DNA of 8,689 bases from Lachnospiraceae bacterium. Its GTDB lineage: Bacteria > Bacillota > Clostridia > Lachnospirales > Lachnospiraceae. The notes under the pieces are model-generated. The model saw nothing but the letters and a program-made list of their open reading frames with translations. It did no database searches and was not told the DNA's origin. Positions within the stretch are counted from its first letter, which is position 1. Each line of letters begins with the position of its first letter. Shown here piece by piece: positions 1-7,225 of this stretch. The translations under genes and the position numbers were made by a program. The DNA lies in NCBI GenBank assembly GCA_017477005.1, contig JAFUXY010000176.1:1-8689 (forward strand), read 5' to 3'.

Positions 1-16
1 GATCCCTGTAATGCAC
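1..16 (-). CDS. flhG: Probable start of flhG (MinD-like ATPase), cut by window edge
   Basis: After the flhF stop the minus strand reads GTG CAT TAC AGG GAT C, i.e. MHYRD, before the window ends. GGAGG (31-27), within the last codons of flhF, stands 10 bases before this GTG. The next gene in such operons is normally flhG, whose N terminus often begins with a DQA-like sequence that binds FlhF, and MHYRDQ would suit that. Only five codons are visible, so the identity is inferred from gene order. A TTG at 23-21 is a less likely start because it would be 3 bases from the GGAGG. Confidence 0.42.
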
Positions 17-19
17 CTC

Positions 20-1615
20 TCAACCACCTCCAAGCAGACTGCGAACCATTTTCTGCGGATCTATGACTTCAAAATCTCCCGGTACTTCCTGACCGGTCGT
101 CACATAGGATAGCGGTTTATCCGCATAGAGTTTGATATTCAGGATATTTCCATATATTTTCGTCTCGTCTAATTTCGTAAAAAGCAAATCAAAATCTGTA
201 AAACTGCTGTAGACATCGACAATTTCTTTCAGATCCCGGTACTTTGTCGTAGCGGACAAGACCAGATACACCTGTTTGTCGTAGCGATCCTTCAAGGAAT
301 CCAAAAAATGCTTGATACTCGAACGCTGTTCCCTGTTTCGATGGGAAAAGCCCGTCGTGTCTACCAAGATCAGATCATAATGCGAATATTTCTCGGCTAT
401 TTTCTGATTGATATCGTCCCCGCCTTCAATATACAACACTACCACATCGATCTGCATCAGATCGCCATAATCCGTAATCTGCTTTTCCGCCGCGATCCGG
501 TAAGTATCCGCTGTGAACAGCGCCACCTTTTTTTTCTTATAAATGCGAAAATCCGCCGCCAGCTTTGCAATCGTCGTCGTCTTTCCAACGCCGGTAGGTC
601 CCACAAAGAATACCACCTTCGGCTTGCGCTCTTCAAAGGTAATCAGCTTGGACCGGCCAAATTTCAGCACCAGTTTTTGATACACGAGCCCCAGAGCCGT
701 CTCGATTGATACCGCATTCAGCGCCGCCGGATCAAGCTCTGCCATCACCTGGTTGATATATCTTTCATCTACCTCATGGTCTAACAAAACCTTATAAATC
801 GCCCGCACAATATTGGATTTGGGTTCCACCACAGGCTCTTCCTCCCCGCGTGGCTCCTCCTCGACCGTATCCGTTGAAAACGCATTTTCACTCGGCGCTG
901 CCGTCTGCTCAGCCGGGCTATGGGTGTTTGGACTATTCTGCCGTCTCCGATTTTGTCTGGCCGATGGATTTCTCGTATATTCCACGGACTGCACCGGATC
1001 ATTGTAATGCACCAACGAGGCCCTTCTATTGTAAGTCGTCGCCGACAAAGGGGATTCCTTTGTCTCGGCCGCATTCGTCTGCGAGATCACCTGCTCTACC
1101 TCCCGAAAGGTAGAACGGAACTCCTCGGCCGACAAGCCGATCTGCGGATCCACCGTCTTTTTTTCCCTTGCCAATGTTTGCAAAGCCGACATCGCAGACA
1201 TAGGAGTTGGCACAATTTCCTCCGGCACCGGTATCTCTACTTTGTCGTCCGCCACCGCATCAAAACGCCCTGTTTGCGGTGGGTTTTGCGGCATATTCGG
1301 CAGATTATTTTGCGGCATCCCTTGCGGGCTATTATCCAAAATCTGCTGCGGATTGCTGTCCGGAATACTTTGTGGTATATTTGGCGGAATTGTTTGTGGC
1401 ATAGACTGAGGCATATTTTGCTCCGCCGTTTCAAACACCTCCTTGTAATTCGGCAATGCGACATCATCCTCTACCCCGGCGGTCACGATGTAGGTAGAGC
1501 CAAGCAAACCCAGCTTCCGCTTGGTGTACATAATGACAACATCTTCCCCAAGCTCTCGTCTGGCTTCTTCTATCGCCTGTTCTCTTGTTTTTCCAGTGTA
1601 TTGTTTTGTCTTCAT
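20..1615 (-). CDS. flhF: Flagellar SRP-type GTPase FlhF
   Basis: FlhF belongs to the Ffh/FtsY GTPases and directs where flagella are built, together with FlhG. Of 531 residues, 1-55 form the N-terminal domain (KTREQAIEEARRELGEDVVI), followed by a low-complexity linker (about 62-265) with (N/S)MPQ-like repeats. The N domain is about 266-328. The GTPase motifs are G1 GPTGVGKTTT (339-348), DTYRIAA (370-376), G3 DTTG (419-422), G4 TKLDE (480-484) and VTTGQEVPGDF (505-515). G3 reads DTTGFS where SRP-type GTPases usually have DTAGRS, so Phe423 replaces the Arg. The protein is much longer than the B. subtilis form (about 366 residues) because of the linker. The ATG at 1615 has no well-spaced ribosome site (AAGG ends one base before it), so coupling to flhA is likely. 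The stop is TGA at 22-20. Confidence 0.95.
   Translation of the reverse strand: MKTKQYTGKTREQAIEEARRELGEDVVIMYTKRKLGLLGSTYIVTAGVEDDVALPNYKEVFETAEQNMPQSMPQTIPPNIPQSIPDSNPQQILDNSPQGMPQNNLPNMPQNPPQTGRFDAVADDKVEIPVPEEIVPTPMSAMSALQTLAREKKTVDPQIGLSAEEFRSTFREVEQVISQTNAAETKESPLSATTYNRRASLVHYNDPVQSVEYTRNPSARQNRRRQNSPNTHSPAEQTAAPSENAFSTDTVEEEPRGEEEPVVEPKSNIVRAIYKVLLDHEVDERYINQVMAELDPAALNAVSIETALGLVYQKLVLKFGRSKLITFEERKPKVVFFVGPTGVGKTTTIAKLAADFRIYKKKKVALFTADTYRIAAEKQITDYGDLMQIDVVVLYIEGGDDINQKIAEKYSHYDLILVDTTGFSHRNREQRSSIKHFLDSLKDRYDKQVYLVLSATTKYRDLKEIVDVYSSFTDFDLLFTKLDETKIYGNILNIKLYADKPLSYVTTGQEVPGDFEVIDPQKMVRSLLGGG
27..31 (-). promoter_or_regulatory. Shine-Dalgarno GGAGG for the gene after flhF
   Basis: GGAGG lies in the codons for the terminal Gly residues of FlhF and is 10 bases from the GTG at 16-14. 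It supports a gene that starts directly after flhF; the Gly-rich FlhF C terminus may partly exist because these codons double as the ribosome site. Confidence 0.45.
1274..1417 (-). repeat. Degenerate Met/Pro/Gln/Asn codon repeats in flhF
   Basis: Residues 67-114 of FlhF are built of imperfect four-residue units of the kind NMPQ, SMPQ, NIPQ, SIPD and GMPQ. At the DNA level, short degenerate repeats such as TGCGGCAT and TGTGGCAT recur on the plus strand. The stretch is predicted to be disordered and is probably prone to length change between strains. Confidence 0.65.
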
Positions 1616-1634
1616 GCCTTATTGTGATATGCCG

Positions 1635-3707
1635 TTATGCAGTAACCATACCCACGGACTCCAGCTCAATTCCAGGCTCGATTTCATTGTAAGAAACCAC
1701 AATCAAATCTTCGAAATAATCGTCGGACATTCTCTTGAAATACATTCGCACAATCGGGGAACATACGACGATCGGATTCCGTCCCAATTCTTCGAGTTTG
1801 TTCACTTCTTCCCTGGTGGATTCCATAATCAGCCGAATGCGTTCCGGATCCATCGAAAGATAGGCGCCCTGTTCGGTTTGCTTGACGTTCTGCATGATCT
1901 CCTGTTCGATCTTGGGATCCACCGTCACAATGCTGTTCTTCATCCCCTCGCCGCTGGTAAAGTAGCGTCCGGAGATCGCGCGCCGCAGCCCTTGCCGGAC
2001 ATATTCGGTCAAGACATCGGTGTCTCTCGTCGTCTGGGCATGATCGGCAAGTATTTCAAAAATAGACAGCAAATCCCGGATGGAAATCCCTTCGGACAAC
2101 AGATTTTGCAAAACCTTCTGTATATCTCCCAAGCTCATCATAGCCGGTGTCAGTTCGTCTACAAGGACAGGGTTCGTCTCTTTCAGGTTGTTGATCAAAT
2201 TCTGTACATCCTGTCTGGTCAAAAGCTCGGCGATATGCGCGCGCACCACCTCTGTCAAATGCGTCGCAATGATCGACGGAGGATCCACCACCGTATAGCC
2301 CATACTTTCGGCCCTCTCCCTCTGCGCCTCTGTAATCCAAAGCGCCGGCAGATGGAAAGACGGATCCTCGGTAGGAATACCGGTGATCTCCTCCTCCACG
2401 TAGCCGGGGTTCATCGCCATATAATGATCGAACATGATCTCGCCTTCCGTCACCTGAATCCCCTTGATCTTGATAATATACTGGCTGGGATTCAACTGAA
2501 TATTATCCCGCAATCGAATAATCGGGACAACCGTACCAAGCTCGAGCGCGATCTGCCGCCGGATCATGACCACACGATCCAACAAATCGCCGCCCTGATT
2601 GACGTCGGCCAGAGGAATGATCCCGTATCCAAACTCCAACTCGATCGGATCCACCGACAACAGCGCCACCACGTTCTCCGGCCGCCGGATCTCTTCGGCC
2701 TCCGTTTCTTCTTCCATGACCTCTTCTTCGATCTCCGCTTCCTGAATCGTCTGGCTCATCGACCGCGCCGTGAACAGGAAAGCGGCTCCAAACCCGACAA
2801 AAAGCACAAAATTGAGCGGTGTGAACACGCCCAAAATAATCAGCACGCCCCCTGTGATCATCAAAACCCGGGGGATGCCCACCAACTGCCTCACCATCGT
2901 TCCGGAGAAATCCACATCCTTGGATCCCTTCGTGATCAAAATACCAGTCGCAAGCGAGATCAACAGCGAAGGAATCTGAGAGGAAAGACCATCGCCGATG
3001 GTCAAAACGCCATAATAATTCAGCGCCTCCACCGCTTCCATCCCTTGCCGGGTCACGCCCATCAGCGTCCCGCCGACCACATTGATGAAGGTGATAATCA
3101 ATCCGGCCGTCGCATCTCCCTTGACATACTTCGTAGCACCGTCCATAGAGCCAAAAAATGCAGATTCTTCCTGGAGCTTGTTGCGGTGCTCCTTGGCTTC
3201 TTCATCCGTGATCGCCCCCGTATTCAAATCAGCGTCAATGGCCATCTGTTTACCGGGCATAGCGTCCAATGTGAATCGCGCCGTCACCTCAGACACACGC
3301 TCCGAACCTTTGTTTATGACGACAAACTGAATGATGACCAATACGATGAAGACGATCGTACCTACGATGATATCGCCTCCGCCTACGAAATCCCCGAAAG
3401 TCCTGACCACATTTCCGGGATCGCCGGTCGTCAGAATCAAACGCGTGGAAGACACGTTCAAAGAAATACGAAAAATCGTAGCAAACAAAAGCATGGTTGG
3501 ATAAAAAGACATATCCAATACTTCATGCACGAACATAGTGTTCATCATGATGATCAGAGCGACGGACAAATTGACCGCCAGCATGATATCCAACAGAAAA
3601 CTCGGAATAGGAATAATAAAGAACAGGACTGCACAAAGAATATACGCAGCAACTGCTATGTCAGCACGCGACAATCCGCCAAAACCGGTCTGCTCTGTAG
3701 CTTCCAT
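1635..3707 (-). CDS. flhA: Flagellar export gate ring protein FlhA
   Basis: FlhA forms the nine-subunit ring under the export gate; it uses the proton motive force and its cytoplasmic domain docks chaperone-substrate complexes. The 690 residues match the usual length. The N-terminal half has about eight membrane segments (from about 17 to 314) with the FHIPEP signatures: FRISLNVSSTRLIL (79-92) and GSERVSEVTARFTLDAMPGK (134-153). A linker (about 315-343) very rich in Glu joins the soluble domain (about 345-690), which includes LALWITE-like LPALWITEAQRERAESMGY (453-471) and VVDPPSIIATHL (473-484). The ATG at 3707 has a good AAGGAG (3720-3715) with a 7-base spacer, the strongest such site among the export genes, which gives flhA its own initiation after the gap from flhB. 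The stop is TAA at 1637-1635, 19 bp before flhF. Confidence 0.97.
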   Translation of the reverse strand: MEATEQTGFGGLSRADIAVAAYILCAVLFFIIPIPSFLLDIMLAVNLSVALIIMMNTMFVHEVLDMSFYPTMLLFATIFRISLNVSSTRLILTTGDPGNVVRTFGDFVGGGDIIVGTIVFIVLVIIQFVVINKGSERVSEVTARFTLDAMPGKQMAIDADLNTGAITDEEAKEHRNKLQEESAFFGSMDGATKYVKGDATAGLIITFINVVGGTLMGVTRQGMEAVEALNYYGVLTIGDGLSSQIPSLLISLATGILITKGSKDVDFSGTMVRQLVGIPRVLMITGGVLIILGVFTPLNFVLFVGFGAAFLFTARSMSQTIQEAEIEEEVMEEETEAEEIRRPENVVALLSVDPIELEFGYGIIPLADVNQGGDLLDRVVMIRRQIALELGTVVPIIRLRDNIQLNPSQYIIKIKGIQVTEGEIMFDHYMAMNPGYVEEEITGIPTEDPSFHLPALWITEAQRERAESMGYTVVDPPSIIATHLTEVVRAHIAELLTRQDVQNLINNLKETNPVLVDELTPAMMSLGDIQKVLQNLLSEGISIRDLLSIFEILADHAQTTRDTDVLTEYVRQGLRRAISGRYFTSGEGMKNSIVTVDPKIEQEIMQNVKQTEQGAYLSMDPERIRLIMESTREEVNKLEELGRNPIVVCSPIVRMYFKRMSDDYFEDLIVVSYNEIEPGIELESVGMVTA

Positions 3708-3750
3708 CTGTTCTCTCCTTTCCGATCAAATTTGGGGATATCCAAAAATC

Positions 3751-3782
3751 CAATTGTCCCAAACGCCCCATTCAGACAATTG
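3751..3782. repeat. Inverted repeat in the flhB-flhA gap
   Basis: CAATTGTC at 3751-3758 and GACAATTG at 3775-3782 are perfect 8-bp inverted arms with a 16-base loop. The arms span the flhB stop and the 64-bp gap, the longest gap in the window. On the transcribed strand a short T run (GATTTTTGG) follows two bases after the stem. The stem is AT-rich with a wide loop, so it is at best a weak attenuator or an RNA processing site. Another small palindrome, GGATATCC, lies at 3736-3743. No promoter could be supported here. Confidence 0.45.
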
Positions 3783-4902
3783 ACTGTCCCCGCTGTGTAT
3801 ACACAGCCGCCAAAATCTGCGCCACAGCCTCAAACAAATCCGGTGGAATCGATTGATCGATCTCAACCGTCGTATATAAAGACCGTGCCAACGCTTTATT
3901 TTGCATAACAGGCACATCGTTTTCGGAAGCGATCCGCTTGATCTGCTCCGCAATGAACCCGGCGCCCTTCGCAACTACGATCGGCGCCTCCATTTCGTCT
4001 TTTTCGTAGCGAATCGCCACGGCGATATGCGTCGGGTTTGTAATCACGACATCTGCCTGCGGCACATTCTGCATCATACGCCGCTGCGAGACCTCCCGCA
4101 TCCGTTGCCGGATCTGCCCTTTGATCTGGGGATCTCCTTCCTGGTTCTTGTACTCGTCCTTGACTTCCTGCTTCGTCATCTTGGTATCTTTTTTGAATTT
4201 TTGTCTCTGGTAGATCAAATCGATAATCCCTACCAAAAGATAGACCAATGAAATGCGAAGCCCCGTACTTAAAACCAAATCCCCTGATAAAGTGATGGCC
4301 TGATTCAATTCTAATTCATATAAAACAAATAACTCCCCTAGATGATCTACGACTGCATTGTAGGCAATCACAGTAATCAAGGTCACTTTCACAATGGACA
4401 GCGCCAGATTAAACAGAGATTGCATCGAAAAAATCCGTTTGAATCCGCTGATTGGATTAAACTTTGACAGCTTGGGCTGCAGCGGCTTCGTTGTAATTTT
4501 GAACTGAAACTGCAACCCATTGGACAACGCCGCTACCACAAAGCCTACGAGGAAAAACGGAAGCATGATAATGATCATTTGCAGGATGACTTGCGTGATC
4601 AAAATATGCGTATCATGCTCGTCCGGGCCCGCTCTCACCGTCGCAATGGCGTCTGGGATCACACCGCTGTAGATCCATCGAAAAAATCCAATAAAACGGG
4701 ATCCCATAAAGTGAGTCGTCAAACGCAGAATAATAAACATGGCCACCAGTTCTATTCCGTGCGCCAGCTCCTGACTCTTTGCGACCTGACCCTCATTTCG
4801 AGTATCCTGCAGCTTCTTGGAAGTCGCTTCTTCAGTCTTTTCGTCTCCAAAAAACTGAAGATCATAGGAAAGAAGAAATCCCTCGCTATTCATGAAGACC
4901 AT
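3772..4902 (-). CDS. flhB: Flagellar export switch protein FlhB
   Basis: FlhB switches the export system from rod/hook to filament substrates. This 376-residue protein starts with the usual cytoplasmic stretch DLQFFGDEKTEEAT...KGQ-like VAKSQEL (14-46). Membrane segments follow at about 50-66, 100-126, 163-185 and 207-230, then the charged linker and the C-terminal domain. The self-cleavage site NPTH is intact at 289-292, cut between N289 and P290, within VVITNPTHIAVAIRY. The tail (LARSLYTTVEI, about 338-348) is normal for the family. The start may be ATG at 4902 or, three codons later, ATG at 4893; the second has a weak GGATGG 5 bases upstream and would overlap the fliR stop as ATGAATAG, a typical coupled junction. 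The overlap with fliR is 17 or 8 bp. The stop is TGA at 3774-3772. Confidence 0.96.
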   Translation of the reverse strand: MVFMNSEGFLLSYDLQFFGDEKTEEATSKKLQDTRNEGQVAKSQELAHGIELVAMFIILRLTTHFMGSRFIGFFRWIYSGVIPDAIATVRAGPDEHDTHILITQVILQMIIIMLPFFLVGFVVAALSNGLQFQFKITTKPLQPKLSKFNPISGFKRIFSMQSLFNLALSIVKVTLITVIAYNAVVDHLGELFVLYELELNQAITLSGDLVLSTGLRISLVYLLVGIIDLIYQRQKFKKDTKMTKQEVKDEYKNQEGDPQIKGQIRQRMREVSQRRMMQNVPQADVVITNPTHIAVAIRYEKDEMEAPIVVAKGAGFIAEQIKRIASENDVPVMQNKALARSLYTTVEIDQSIPPDLFEAVAQILAAVYTQRGQSIV

Positions 4903-5671
4903 CCATCATATTCGCTATCATCAGCTTCATTTCATTTGCAACCAGCTCCACCACCTCCGGGAACAGGAATACTAGCACAAACAAAACCAACAATCCGGCA
5001 ATGATTTTGATCTGGACACCGATGGAAAACATATTCATCTGCGGTGCCACCTTGGCCATGATTCCCAGTACCGTATTCACGATCAGAAGAGTTGCAAAGA
5101 CAGGCATCATAATCCGAAACCCGAGCACGAACAGATCCGTAAAATATACAACCATCCCCTGAAGCAGAACGTCGGTACGAAATACGGTTTCCCCGAGAGG
5201 AATCAGCTTGAACGAATCCACCACTGCCCGCAAAATATATTGATGCATATTGGATACCACCAACATGATCAACACGACCTGATTGTAGATATTGCCTGTC
5301 ACCGTGACCTGTGCACTCATCGCCGGATCAAACATACTGACCATGGAAAGGCCAATATTCATATCGATAACGTTTCCCGCGAAAAGCACGATCGAATTGC
5401 AAATATAGCAGGCATAGCCCAAAAGCAGACCAGTAGCGGCTTCTTTCAAGATCAGAACGGAGTACCCAAACACATTTTCGTAGGGCAATGGATGTTCCGG
5501 GGCTACTACCCCAAGGATCATAATAGATACGATTGCACAAAGCCCGATCCTTGTCCTGGTAGGTATCCCATCCTGACTATAAAATGGAGCAATAAAGGCA
5601 AATGAAGCAATCCGCATTAAAACGAGCAGAAAATATTCAAAGGTTTCTAACGAAAAAGAATGCGAAACCAT
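4886..5671 (-). CDS. fliR: Flagellar export gate protein FliR
   Basis: A 261-residue, multi-spanning membrane protein; one FliR joins five FliP and four FliQ to make the helical export gate. Hydrophobic segments lie at about 11-30, 41-57, 68-97, 128-146, 172-200 and 214-240. Family features include RIASFAFIAPFYS (20-32), IPTRTRIGL (36-44), the GLSMVSMFDPAMSAQ region (about 107-121) and FPEVVELV near the end. The ATG at 5671 comes 2 bp after the fliQ stop and has no recognisable Shine-Dalgarno sequence, so translation is probably coupled to fliQ. Its end overlaps flhB. FliR and FlhB are fused in some clostridia; here a TAG at 4888-4886 separates them and flhB is in another frame. Confidence 0.96.
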   Translation of the reverse strand: MVSHSFSLETFEYFLLVLMRIASFAFIAPFYSQDGIPTRTRIGLCAIVSIMILGVVAPEHPLPYENVFGYSVLILKEAATGLLLGYACYICNSIVLFAGNVIDMNIGLSMVSMFDPAMSAQVTVTGNIYNQVVLIMLVVSNMHQYILRAVVDSFKLIPLGETVFRTDVLLQGMVVYFTDLFVLGFRIMMPVFATLLIVNTVLGIMAKVAPQMNMFSIGVQIKIIAGLLVLFVLVFLFPEVVELVANEMKLMIANMMDGLHE

Positions 5672-5673
5672 AT

Positions 5674-5943
5674 TCAGCGAATGTAGATGCTAAAATTATC
5701 CCACAACCTGTGTATATATTCCAACAAAGTCGTCAATATGAACGATCCAAACAAAATCAATGCCAAAAAGATCGCCAATACCTTGGGAACAAATGTCAAT
5801 GTTTGCTCCTGAATCGATGTCACCGTTTGAAATACGGAAATAATCAACCCCACGATCATCGACGTGAGCAGCATAGGCATCGAACAGAAGAGGATTACAT
5901 AAAAGGAATCCCTCATCACATCCAAAACCTGTCCCTCTGTCAA
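5674..5943 (-). CDS. fliQ: Flagellar export gate protein FliQ
   Basis: A small protein with two membrane hairpin helices (about 12-38 and 52-75 in the 89-residue form) that packs around FliP and FliR in the export gate. The family motif FQTVTSIQEQTLTFVPK is complete. I chose the TTG at 5943: GGAGG (5956-5952) stands 8 bases before it, and the resulting 89 residues (starting MTEGQVLDVMRD) match the usual family length. The alternative is GTG at 5952, adding three residues (92 in all), but that codon overlaps the ribosome site itself and would leave no spacer. The gene lies 27 bp after fliP and its stop TGA is 2 bp before the fliR ATG. The identity is firm; only the start is open. Confidence 0.95.
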   Translation of the reverse strand: MTEGQVLDVMRDSFYVILFCSMPMLLTSMIVGLIISVFQTVTSIQEQTLTFVPKVLAIFLALILFGSFILTTLLEYIHRLWDNFSIYIR

Positions 5944-5951
5944 GCTATACA

Positions 5952-5958
5952 CCTCCCT
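5952..5958 (-). promoter_or_regulatory. Shine-Dalgarno AGGGAGG deciding the fliQ start
   Basis: On the minus strand AGGGAGG is the strongest ribosome site in the fliP-fliQ gap. It includes the G of the candidate GTG at 5952-5950 but lies 8 bases before the TTG at 5943-5941, so it supports TTG initiation. Confidence 0.7.
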
Positions 5959-5970
5959 TGCCGCACACCA

Positions 5971-6819
5971 TCAGTAAAAGGTCTTCACCAGATTGCCGAT
6001 GATCAAATTCCATCCGTCCGCCAATACAAACAACAACACTTTGAACGGCATTGAAATCGTCGTCGGCGGCAGCATCATCATACCCATAGACATGAGTACC
6101 GACGCTACAACCATGTCGATCACAATAAACGGTATATAAATCAAAAAACCTATGATAAAAGCAGTACGAAGCTCGCTTAAAATGAAACTCGGCACGAGCA
6201 CGAAAAACGGCACATCATCATAGTCTTCGTAATCTGTCTCTGCGATATCACAAAACAGATTCAAGTCTTTTGTCTGCGTCTGACCATACATGAACTGACG
6301 AATAGACTGCTCCGCATTCGAAAGAGCCTGCTCCTGCGTGATCTCCCCCGCATCCAACGGTCGAAGCGCATTGTCATTGATCTCCACAAAGGTTGGCCGC
6401 ATGATAAAAAAGGTCAGGAACAAAGCCAGTCCAATCATGACCTGATTCGGCGGCGAGGTCTGCGTCCCTATCGCCATACGAACAAAATGCAGAACCGTAA
6501 TCACCCGCGTAAAGCTGGTCAACATGACCAAAATAGACGGAGCCAGCGACAAAACCGTCAGCACGATCAGCATCCGTACCGTCGCATTCAAATTTCCCGA
6601 ATCGCCGTCAAAGGAGAGATTGAATCCCCCCTCTCCTCTGTCCGGCTGTTCACCGGTCGTCGTCTGATCGGATGCATTCGGTGCGTTCTCTGTAGGACCA
6701 TACTGGTATTCTGCAGCCTCCGCAACCGACGTGTTCTCAATGAGAAACAGACTGACCAAGCAACACAGCGCCAATATCAAACTGCAGAACACCACTTTTG
6801 GCTTTGAATCAATCTTCAT
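5971..6819 (-). CDS. fliP: Flagellar export gate protein FliP
   Basis: A 282-residue polytopic inner-membrane protein; five FliP subunits form the core of the type III export gate with FliQ and FliR. A signal peptide is visible: Lys-rich start, hydrophobic stretch about 9-27, and an AEA motif at 33-35 for cleavage. The family core follows: LAPSILVMLTSFTRV (92-106), the MAIGTQTSPPNQ region (115-126), a long exported domain (about 143-203), the FliP signature PSFILSELRTAF (210-221), and a Met-rich run at 243-249 before LPPTTISMPF, matching the Met cluster that acts as a gasket in the pore. It is longer than many FliP proteins (about 220-245 residues) because of a polar stretch at about 37-78. 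The ATG at 6819 has GGGAG with a 6-base spacer and overlaps fliO by 11 bp. The stop is TGA at 5973-5971. Confidence 0.97.
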   Translation of the reverse strand: MKIDSKPKVVFCSLILALCCLVSLFLIENTSVAEAAEYQYGPTENAPNASDQTTTGEQPDRGEGGFNLSFDGDSGNLNATVRMLIVLTVLSLAPSILVMLTSFTRVITVLHFVRMAIGTQTSPPNQVMIGLALFLTFFIMRPTFVEINDNALRPLDAGEITQEQALSNAEQSIRQFMYGQTQTKDLNLFCDIAETDYEDYDDVPFFVLVPSFILSELRTAFIIGFLIYIPFIVIDMVVASVLMSMGMMMLPPTTISMPFKVLLFVLADGWNLIIGNLVKTFY

Positions 6820-7213
6820 GATGTTCTCCCTTTTTGGTCAATTGACTGAATGAGGAAAGCAGATCGGAGAAAGACATCCCTTCCCGACCACTCTTTCCTT
6901 TGGGTGCTTCATCAGGAAAAATCAACTCATCCTCGGAATGTTCTCCGAGCACTACCATCTCCTCCTTGCCTACGCCCACCGAAAAAAATTTATTTCGACC
7001 TATGCGGACAATCATGATATATTTGTTTGCCGAAATCCGCATCGAATCTACCACTTCAAAATTGCCTGCGGATAATCGTACTTTTTGATAGCCAGCGATC
7101 CATTTCGACACATAGTAGGTCGCAACGATCACCACAATAAAGGCCAGCAAAGCAAACAAAAAACGAAAAAAATTGTCCCCACTCGAAGAAAATACCTGTG
7201 TAGAATCAGCCAA
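6809..7213 (-). CDS. fliO: Flagellar biosynthesis protein FliO (FliZ family)
   Basis: A 134-residue protein with one membrane segment near the N terminus (about 16-38, hydrophobic and ending YYVSKWI), then a small cytoplasmic beta-rich domain (about 45-92) with the FliO-type pattern VVDSMRIS...KYIMIVRIG...FFSVGV. The polar C-terminal tail is variable in this family. FliO helps FliP oligomerise during assembly of the export gate. Sequence similarity in this family is weak, so the call rests on topology, the core pattern and the place directly before fliP. The start is TTG at 7213: an in-frame TGA lies only 12 bases upstream and no ATG or GTG comes before the membrane segment. The gene overlaps the end of cheY by 8 bp and has only a poorly spaced AGAAGG before it, so it is likely translated by coupling to cheY. 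Confidence 0.88.
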   Translation of the reverse strand: MADSTQVFSSSGDNFFRFLFALLAFIVVIVATYYVSKWIAGYQKVRLSAGNFEVVDSMRISANKYIMIVRIGRNKFFSVGVGKEEMVVLGEHSEDELIFPDEAPKGKSGREGMSFSDLLSSFSQLTKKGEHHED

Positions 7214-7225
7214 TGACCTTCTTCA
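7206..7225 (-). promoter_or_regulatory. cheY-fliO overlap that fixes a TTG start
   Basis: On the minus strand the in-frame TGA (7225-7223) of the fliO frame is followed by AGA AGG TCA TTG. The only possible start is therefore the TTG at 7213-7211. The cheY stop TGA lies at 7208-7206, inside the second codon region of fliO. The AGAAGG ends only 3 bases from the TTG, closer than a good ribosome site. Ribosomes ending cheY can probably restart here. Confidence 0.7.

Noticed and set aside
1274..1417. CRISPR-like repeats in flhF
   Set aside because: Units are short, imperfect and in frame with the protein, with no unique spacers of constant length; they are coding low-complexity repeats.
920..1627. 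A 235-codon plus-strand frame opposite flhF
   Set aside because: Arg/His/Leu-rich mirror of the flhF repeat and linker region; no ribosome site was seen and no family pattern.
3736..3743. GGATATCC palindrome as an operator
   Set aside because: An 8-bp palindrome can arise by chance and no promoter elements are near it.
3660..3771. A short minus-strand frame starting MGRLGQLDFWIS in the flhB-flhA gap
   Set aside because: It starts one base after the flhB stop codon and runs into flhA in another frame, with no ribosome site of its own and no recognisable features.
1521..3908. A 795-codon open frame on the plus strand opposite flhA
   Set aside because: It lies in exact codon register with flhA, so it stays open simply because flhA rarely uses TTA, CTA and TCA codons. 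Its product is rich in His, Arg, Gln and Asp with no recognisable domain, and it crosses flhF-flhA-flhB junctions.
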